Assembly (NCBI GenBank): GCA_030589225.1
Contig: JAUUWD010000019.1
Location: 1 to 11,528, forward strand
Reading direction: 5' to 3'
Length of the DNA stretch: 11,528 bases
Source of the DNA: Desulfobacteraceae bacterium
Lineage (GTDB): Bacteria > Desulfobacterota > DSM-4660 > Desulfatiglandales > Desulfatiglandaceae
A program made the position numbers and the translations under genes. How positions within the stretch are numbered: the stretch's first letter is position 1; the number at the start of each line of letters is the position of its first letter. The notes beneath the pieces were generated by a model. That model made no database searches, had not been told where the DNA came from, and was given only the letters and a program-made list of their open reading frames with translations. Below are positions 7,539-11,528 of this stretch, piece after piece.

Positions 7539-7614
7539 CGTTGCATAAAATCTGTCGACAAAAACCGTTTCACTCTAACGCATTTTTGTTCGAAGTTTTA
7601 TGCAACGTTAGGGT
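7532..7614. repeat. 83-bp palindromic element: 19-bp perfect inverted repeat between kinase and regulator
   Basis: ACCCTAACGTTGCATAAAA (7532-7550) is perfectly inverted as TTTTATGCAACGTTAGGGT (7596-7614). The 45-base interior can pair further (CGACAAAAACCGTT near 7556 against AACGCATTTTTGTTCG near 7577, imperfectly), so the RNA could form one long hairpin. The kinase stop codon (7536-7538) is in the left arm. No U-run follows, so it is not a classical terminator. It might be an RNA processing or stability element that tunes kinase against regulator levels, or a small mobile palindrome. The outer ends CCCTAAC and GTTAGGG resemble integron attC core sites (RYYYAAC...GTTRRRY) but fail the outermost base on each side. 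Confidence 0.8.
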
Positions 7615-7640
7615 TAAGACTCTTGGAAGGCTATTTAACT

Positions 7641-9035
7641 ATGGAATCTATTCCCGACAATCATACCCCGATCCTTGTTGTTGATGACGACGTAGGTCTC
7701 CTTTCGAGTATCAAGGCCACCCTTGTCAGTTCGGGCATTCCTGAGCCAGTCCTTGTTTCTGATAGCAGGCGTGTCATGGACTTGGTCAGGGAGCACCGTT
7801 TTATGTTAGTTTTTTTGGACCTTGTCATGCCTCACATAAATGGTATGGAGGTCCTTCAACAAATAAAGAAGGAGTTTCCGGAAATAGAATGTGTGATTGT
7901 GACAGCCACTGACGATGTCTCCTCCGCAGTTCAGGCCATGAAATATGGCGCATATGATTATCTCGTCAAACCACTCAACAGTGAAAAGCTTATTATAGTC
8001 ATCAATCGTGCCCTTGAGAGATATAACTTGCGACAAGGCCTGGCGCTTTTTGAAAAAAAGCAATCATTTTCAGACCTAAAAAACCCCCAGGCTTTTACTG
8101 ATATGATAGCAGAAGATGAGTCAATGGCATTAGTATTTCATCAGGCTGAGTCTGTTGCTCCCACCGATTACAGTGTTGTCATTTCTGGGGAATCCGGGAC
8201 CGGCAAGGAGATGCTGGCTCGTATAATACATGATTTGAGTAATCGTTCAAATGGTCCTTTTTTTGCAGTAAATATGGGCGCTTTTAGCAGAACGCTTTTT
8301 GAAGATGAATTCTTTGGCCATACCAAAGGGGCCTATACAGGTGCTGTGAGCGAAAAAAAAGGCTTCTTTGAGGCTGCGCGGGGTGGCACGCTTTTTCTGG
8401 ATGAGATAACTGAACTTGAACCATCGCTGCAAGGTAAACTCTTGAGAGTCCTGCAGGAGAGTGAGCTATACCGTCTGGGGAGCACAAGGCTTGAGAATGT
8501 TGACGTTCGAATTGTGGCAGCCACAAACCGTGACATTAACGGGGAAATTGAAGACGGGCGTTTTAGGGCTGACTTGTTTTATCGGCTAAATATGTGCCAT
8601 ATAAAGGTGCCACCGCTCAGTGAACGAAAAAAAGATATCTTGCCGCTGGCCCGCCATTTTTTAAAGATACACGCATTGAAAAATGAGAAGGAAATTGATT
8701 CATTGAGTCAGGATTTGGCTGGCCGTTTATTAGAATATCCCTTCCCGGGTAATGTTCGCGAACTGGAAAATATCATGGCAGCCGCAATACTCCTGGAAAA
8801 GGGGAAGGCCCTGACTTTATCTTCAGTTAGTGCCCTGTTAGCTAATTCAGAACCAGGCCAGGGATGTAATCAGGAACTCATTACCCTGTCAGAGCTGGAA
8901 AAGTTGCATATTCAGAAGGTGCTTGAGGCAATGAATGGAAATCGAACACGGGCTGCAAAAATCCTGGGTATTGGCTTGAGAACGCTCCAGAGAAAAATAA
9001 AAATATTCGGTGCATTACCAACTGCGCCAATGTGA
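7641..9035 (+). CDS. Sigma54-dependent response regulator, NtrC family
   Basis: 464 aa from the ATG at 7641 (GGAAGG ten bases upstream). A TTG at 7623 would add six residues. Order: receiver (about 10-125) starting ILVVDDDV, with phospho-acceptor Asp60 (LVFLDLVMPHINGME), switch Thr in IVTATDD and Lys in YLVKPL; then the AAA+ sigma54-interaction domain (about 155-385) with Walker A GESGTGKE (183-190), the sigma54-contacting loop GAYTGA (230-235, a common variant of GAFTGA), Walker B GGTLFLDEI and arginine-finger region RFRADLFYRLN; then a Fis-type helix-turn-helix (about 420-460, NRTRAAKILGIGLRTLQRK). All residues for ATP-driven remodelling of the sigma54 holoenzyme are present. It lies directly after the hybrid kinase. 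About 210 bases beyond its stop is a well-matched sigma54 promoter, its most obvious local target (inference). Confidence 0.94.
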   Translation: MESIPDNHTPILVVDDDVGLLSSIKATLVSSGIPEPVLVSDSRRVMDLVREHRFMLVFLDLVMPHINGMEVLQQIKKEFPEIECVIVTATDDVSSAVQAMKYGAYDYLVKPLNSEKLIIVINRALERYNLRQGLALFEKKQSFSDLKNPQAFTDMIAEDESMALVFHQAESVAPTDYSVVISGESGTGKEMLARIIHDLSNRSNGPFFAVNMGAFSRTLFEDEFFGHTKGAYTGAVSEKKGFFEAARGGTLFLDEITELEPSLQGKLLRVLQESELYRLGSTRLENVDVRIVAATNRDINGEIEDGRFRADLFYRLNMCHIKVPPLSERKKDILPLARHFLKIHALKNEKEIDSLSQDLAGRLLEYPFPGNVRELENIMAAAILLEKGKALTLSSVSALLANSEPGQGCNQELITLSELEKLHIQKVLEAMNGNRTRAAKILGIGLRTLQRKIKIFGALPTAPM

Positions 9036-9054
9036 CGCATGGTACGTCATTTTT
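9033..9054 (+). terminator. Probable intrinsic terminator overlapping the regulator stop codon
   Basis: TGACG (9033-9037) pairs with CGTCA (9045-9049) around a 7-base loop, followed at once by five T. An outer TGCGC/GCGCA pair around it may add stability. The stem is short, so termination may be partial. It would insulate the regulator transcript from the sigma54 promoter downstream. Confidence 0.5.
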
Positions 9055-9243
9055 GCGCACAAACGCTAACCTATTGAAATAGCGTATAGAAACTTAAGGA
9101 ACTGTACAGAATGGTATGCCGTAATGACGCAGTATTCTAACCTCATATAGCTTCCCTTACACGCATGTTTTCCTTCCCGGATTGGCATTCTCTAACCATT
9201 TGTAATTATAAACTAAATTAGGCTGTCCAGCCATTGCAGCGAT

Positions 9244-9260
9244 TTGGCACGGTTTATGCT
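9244..9260 (+). promoter_or_regulatory. Sigma54 (-24/-12) promoter driving the riboswitch leader
   Basis: TTGGCACGGTTTATGCT matches the consensus TTGGCACG-N4-TTGCT with one mismatch in the -12 box. The invariant GG (9246-9247) and GC (9258-9259) are separated by exactly 10 bases. Transcription would start near 9271 and run through the c-di-GMP riboswitch into the gene at 9631. The 200 bases upstream, where an enhancer-binding protein would bind, contain short dyads: ACGCTA/TAGCGT near 9063-9085, CTGTACAG near 9103, and GGCTG/CAGCC just upstream of the promoter. I cannot say which is an operator. Confidence 0.8.
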
Positions 9261-9323
9261 GTTTTCTAATGCAGTGCAGACACTTTCCATACTGCCGAGA
9301 GTGTTATACGAACAAAGGTGCTA

Positions 9324-9431
9324 ATGCGTGAAAACAAAAAGGCGAAAGACAATATCTCACAGTCATGTTTGTTTGACGCAATTAGGGATCAGGCCCAAGA
9401 GCCTGTCAGGGGGATTAGCCTTCTATATTAA
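9324..9431 (+). CDS. Possible 35-aa leader ORF between promoter and riboswitch
   Basis: ATG with AAAGG five bases upstream, 35 codons, stop 9429-9431, ending about 15 bases before the riboswitch. The product starts MRENKKAKDNISQS, then CLFDAIRDQAQEPV, with a basic N-terminus and an amphipathic middle. No family is recognised. It would be translated from the sigma54 transcript ahead of the riboswitch, so ribosomes could influence leader folding, but this is speculation. It may be a chance frame. Confidence 0.3.
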   Translation: MRENKKAKDNISQSCLFDAIRDQAQEPVRGISLLY

Positions 9432-9444
9432 TTAGACACATATC

Positions 9445-9532
9445 GAACGAAAGGGCAAAACCGTCAAAAGACGGTGACGCAAAGCCACGGGTCTAAAGCC
9501 GGAAGGATATGATCGCCGGGCTACCGAAGGTT
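9445..9532 (+). promoter_or_regulatory. Cyclic di-GMP-I (GEMM-I) riboswitch aptamer
   Basis: The core is clear: AGGGCAAAA, then hairpin CCGTC-AAAA-GACGG, then the nearly invariant linker GACGCAAAGCC. Next come the second hairpin ACGGGTCTAAAGCCGG through ATATGATCGCCGGG, which carries a CTAAAG...ATATG pattern like the 11-nt tetraloop receptor, and finally the closing GCTACCGAAGG. These match the GEMM-I pattern (GGGCAAA...GACGCAAAGCC...CCG) in order and spacing. The P2 loop is AAAA rather than the usual GNRA (GAAA), a small deviation at the tetraloop docking contact. An intrinsic terminator follows directly, so control is probably by transcription termination. I cannot see from the sequence whether c-di-GMP turns expression on or off. 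GEMM-I switches commonly control motility, pili, matrix and surface-protein genes, which fits the exported proteins downstream. Confidence 0.93.
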
Positions 9533-9533
9533 A

Positions 9534-9580
9534 TTAAAAAAAACGCCTTTGAGTGTGTATGCTCAGAGGCGTTTTTTTTG
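9534..9580 (+). terminator. Strong intrinsic terminator, expression platform of the riboswitch
   Basis: A run of A leads into AAACGCCTTTGAG, a 7-8-base loop, then CTCAGAGGCG and eight T. The stem is about 13 pairs with one G-U wobble. It lies just after the aptamer and about 50 bases before the ribosome binding site of the gene at 9631. Both its position and strength fit a riboswitch-controlled terminator. Confidence 0.9.
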
Positions 9581-9630
9581 TGGGGAATAGGTTTCTAAAA
9601 ATGGGATCGCAAAAGAAAAGGAGAAATCAG

Positions 9631-10452
9631 ATGATGAGCTTTAAGAAGTGCATCGGATGTTCTGTCATTGCACTGCTTTTCTGCTTTGTAACACCATGCC
9701 ATGCCATGGATATAACCCTTGCCTGGGATGCTAACACCGAACCTAATCTGGCCGGGTATATGATTTATTATGATACCGATGGTAGTGGCGAACCATATGA
9801 CGGCACAGGGGCAATGGAAGGTGGCTCGCCAATAGATGTGGGAAATGTAACGGAATTCACACTGAGTGACCTGTCAGATGGCGAAGTTCATTTTTTCGCT
9901 GTTACTGCCTATAATGATGAAGGGCTTGAAAGTGGTTATTCCAATGAGGTGGATGCCCTATCAATTAGCTTGTTCCAGGGTTCGAACCTAATCTCCTTAT
10001 ACAGACAACCTGGAGATACAGATATTGCATCGGTATTGAGCTCCATTTCCGGCAAATACACAAGTGTGTGGGCCTTTATAGATAATACTTGGAAGGCCTA
10101 TGATCCAGTAAATCCCGGTTTCAGCGATTTGACGACCATGGAGGCTGGAAGGGGTTACTGGGTTGAGATGAATGAATCCGCAACAATGATTGTGGCTGGT
10201 TTGGTTCCATCGAATTCCACTGACCTTATAAATGGTTCGAATCTGGTGGGGTATAATTCGGCCAGTTCCCGGGATATAGCTGATGCTGTTGCATCAATTG
10301 AAGGGCAGTGTGTGTCTGTATGGGCCTTCATAGAAGGTAGTTGGAAGGTGTATGACCCTGCCAACCCTGGATTCAGCGATCTGACGACAATGGAGCCAGG
10401 TTATGGTTACTGGATTGATGTCTCAGAGGCATGTGTATGGAATGTGCCATAA
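9631..10452 (+). CDS. Exported protein with one FN3 domain and a duplicated Trp/Tyr-rich module, c-di-GMP riboswitch-controlled
   Basis: 273 aa from the ATG at 9631, preceded by AAAGGAG at seven bases. Longer frames starting near 9553 lie in the terminator and are rejected. Residues 1-25 are a signal peptide with a basic n-region, hydrophobic core and cleavage after CHA. An FN3 domain (about 26-110) opens MDITLAWDANTEPNLAGY and has YFAVTAY-like strand FFAVTAYNDEG and YSNEV. Then come two copies of a module of about 68 residues (113-180 and 197-264) with shared GSNL, SVWAFI, W-K-YDP, NPGFSDLTTME and G-GYW. The C-terminus is a short tail without membrane anchor, LPXTG or PEP-CTERM motif. It is likely secreted or periplasmic, perhaps a matrix or adhesion component; the module's function is unknown to me. 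It is the first gene after the sigma54 promoter, riboswitch and terminator, so expression should need the regulator and the riboswitch decision. Confidence 0.88.
   Translation: MMSFKKCIGCSVIALLFCFVTPCHAMDITLAWDANTEPNLAGYMIYYDTDGSGEPYDGTGAMEGGSPIDVGNVTEFTLSDLSDGEVHFFAVTAYNDEGLESGYSNEVDALSISLFQGSNLISLYRQPGDTDIASVLSSISGKYTSVWAFIDNTWKAYDPVNPGFSDLTTMEAGRGYWVEMNESATMIVAGLVPSNSTDLINGSNLVGYNSASSRDIADAVASIEGQCVSVWAFIEGSWKVYDPANPGFSDLTTMEPGYGYWIDVSEACVWNVP
9967..10170 (+). repeat. First copy of the Trp/Tyr-rich module (protein-level duplication)
   Basis: Encodes residues 113-180, with GSNLISLY, SVWAFIDNTWKAYDP and NPGFSDLTTMEAGRGYW. The best-conserved half is the C-terminal one, shared nearly word for word with the second copy. 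Confidence 0.8.
10219..10422 (+). repeat. Second copy of the Trp/Tyr-rich module (protein-level duplication)
   Basis: Encodes residues 197-264, with GSNLVGYN, SVWAFIEGSWKVYDP and NPGFSDLTTMEPGYGYW. It is offset by 84-85 residues from the first copy. Confidence 0.8.
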
Positions 10453-10501
10453 GCTGAAACATGAGCTTAGGCGGTTTTCTTGGAATATTTTAGTTTGCAG
10501 T

Positions 10502-10519
10502 TACCCAGTTTCGATTGGG
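10502..10519 (+). promoter_or_regulatory. Small UUCG-capped hairpin in the intergenic leader
   Basis: ACCCAGT-TTCG-ATTGGGT forms a 7-bp stem with one G-U pair and a UUCG loop. It lies in the 95-base gap between the two exported-protein genes, about 15 bases before the second gene's ribosome binding site. No T-run follows, so it is not a terminator. It could stabilise or process the mRNA. A weaker TAAGCT/AGCTTA stem sits at the first gene's stop codon. Confidence 0.35.
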
Positions 10520-10547
10520 TGGAAATGATGCCAAAAGGAGGGATCAG

Positions 10548-11528
10548 ATGATAAGGTTTAGGAAGTACTTATGGTACTTTACAATTTTATTTGTATTTTT
10601 CTTCTCCACTGTGGCTGAGAGCGCAATCCCTCTGCCTGCGAGGATTTACGGCACAGTAACGGTTGATGGGACAGTGCTAACCCAGGATACCGATGAAGGC
10701 TATACATTCGAGGTGACCCGGGAGGACGGAACCTCATATGTGCCTGCGGCCGAACTTACAGATGGGCTCAATTTTTATGATGGATATGGTATAAATGTGC
10801 CGCTTTATGACGCAGACGATCAACCAGAAGGAGCGAATCCGGGCGATACAGCCGTAATTCATGTTTACAAAGACGGTTCGGAATTGTCTGTTATGTCTCC
10901 TGTCAGTGGGCAATTTACAGTGGGAGAGGGTGGTTCTTTCAATCACATTAACCTTTCTGTTATTTCGTCCCAACCTGCACAGTACCAACTGACTGCTATT
11001 GTAGTCGGTGGTCATGGAACGGTCTCTCCCACAAGTGGTACCTATGATGAAGGGACTGTAGTAACGCTAACCGCTGATCCGGATACTGGCTATCGAGTCG
11101 AGGACTGGAGCGGAACTGACAACGACGGATCCAAAGTTAATACAAACACTGTAACAATGAATTCCAATAGGAGTGTTACAGTCCAATTCGAAGAGGTACC
11201 GGCGACACAGTACCAATTGACTGCCACAGTAACAGGTGGTCATGGTACTATTTCCCCCACAAGCGGGACCTATAGTGAAGGAACAGTGGTAACATTAACC
11301 GCTGCTCCGGATACTGGCTATCGTGTGGTGTCCTGGAGCGGAACAAATAATGATAGCTCCACTGCTACTACAAATACCGTAACAATGAATTCCAACAGGA
11401 GCGTCACGGTTCAATTTGAAGAGATTCCCGCCACGCAATACCAGTTAAGCGCGAGAGTAGCTGGTGGTCATGGTACTATTTCCCCCACAAGCGGCACTTA
11501 TAATGAAGGAACTGTAGTAACAATAACT
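10548..11528 (+). CDS. Exported protein with 76-aa tandem InlB-B/Listeria-Bacteroides-type repeats, partial (3' end outside window)
   Basis: Open from the ATG at 10548 (AAAAGGAGGG seven bases upstream) through the window end: 327 codons, no stop. Residues 1-26 are a signal peptide (basic MIRFRKY, then a Phe-rich hydrophobic core, cleavage near ESA). An N-terminal domain (about 27-140) begins ARIYGTVTVDGTVL and has EVTREDG, INVPLYDADD and a strand-rich pattern; it resembles the small carboxypeptidase-regulatory/Ig-like domains of surface proteins but is not firmly assigned. From residue 145 come tandem 76-residue repeats: QYQLTA, GGHGTISPTSGTY, EGTVVTLTA, PDTGYRV, WSGT, NTVTMNSNRSVTVQFEE. Two are complete and a third begins. 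The pattern is that of the InlB B-repeat / Listeria-Bacteroides repeat (Flg_new-like), found in secreted and surface proteins. It is probably co-transcribed with the preceding gene, and so under the same sigma54 and c-di-GMP control (inference). Confidence 0.88.
   Translation, partial: MIRFRKYLWYFTILFVFFFSTVAESAIPLPARIYGTVTVDGTVLTQDTDEGYTFEVTREDGTSYVPAAELTDGLNFYDGYGINVPLYDADDQPEGANPGDTAVIHVYKDGSELSVMSPVSGQFTVGEGGSFNHINLSVISSQPAQYQLTAIVVGGHGTVSPTSGTYDEGTVVTLTADPDTGYRVEDWSGTDNDGSKVNTNTVTMNSNRSVTVQFEEVPATQYQLTATVTGGHGTISPTSGTYSEGTVVTLTAAPDTGYRVVSWSGTNNDSSTATTNTVTMNSNRSVTVQFEEIPATQYQLSARVAGGHGTISPTSGTYNEGTVVTIT
10980..11528 (+). repeat. Tandem repeat, exact period 228 bp (76 codons), at least 2.4 copies
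   Basis: Copies begin at 10980 (CAGTACCAACTGACTG), 11208 (CAGTACCAATTGACTG) and 11436 (CAATACCAGTTAAGCG), a period of exactly 228 bases. Many differences are at third codon positions (for example the ISPTSGTY and MNSNRSVTVQFEE blocks), so the protein repeat is conserved more than the DNA. The array continues beyond the window. Confidence 0.95.

Noticed and set aside
7532..7614. Calling the palindrome a true integron attC site
   Set aside because: The outer core positions do not meet RYYYAAC/GTTRRRY, the arms are almost perfectly symmetric without clear extrahelical bases, and no integrase or cassette array is nearby.
9553..9630. An N-terminal extension of the FN3 protein starting near 9553
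   Set aside because: It begins inside the riboswitch terminator and would put 26 unlikely residues before a clear signal peptide. The ATG at 9631 has a strong ribosome binding site and matches the start region of the next gene.

Overview
The window looks like a chromosomal stretch from a deltaproteobacterium (Desulfobacterota), probably a sulfate reducer. This is an inference from the gene types: a fused ATP-sulfurylase/APS-kinase, sigma54 two-component regulation, a GEMM-I c-di-GMP riboswitch, and secreted FN3 and repeat proteins. No rRNA or tRNA gene is present to fix the taxonomy. All clearly functional genes lie on the + strand; the only minus-strand gene is a transposase remnant at the left edge.

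Layout. (1) 1-436 (-): decayed transposase fragment. 437-996: gene-poor DNA with two doubtful small ORFs. (2) 997-5795: three genes for activated precursors: ATP-sulfurylase/APS-kinase (PAPS), mannose-1-P guanylyltransferase (GDP-mannose) and UDP-glucose dehydrogenase (UDP-glucuronate). The first two are separated by a 274-bp MITE-like element with 20-bp terminal inverted repeats flanked by TA. (3) 5868-9035: a soluble PAS hybrid histidine kinase and a sigma54-activating NtrC-type response regulator, separated by a 19-bp perfect inverted repeat. (4) 9036-9630: a regulatory region with a good -24/-12 sigma54 promoter, a possible 35-codon ORF, a c-di-GMP-I riboswitch and a strong intrinsic terminator. 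(5) 9631-11528: two exported proteins with near-identical translation-initiation regions. One has FN3 plus a duplicated Trp/Tyr-rich module. The other has 76-residue tandem repeats and runs off the window.

How it may work together (inference): the precursor genes could feed an acidic, possibly sulfated, mannose/glucuronate-containing extracellular polysaccharide. The kinase/regulator pair would activate the sigma54 promoter 3' of the regulator gene. The transcript would then be gated by c-di-GMP before the surface or matrix proteins are made, giving two-input control (phosphorelay AND/OR c-di-GMP). Two bifunctional enzymes each seem to carry one altered half: the sulfurylase half of the first, and the phosphomannose-isomerase half of the second.
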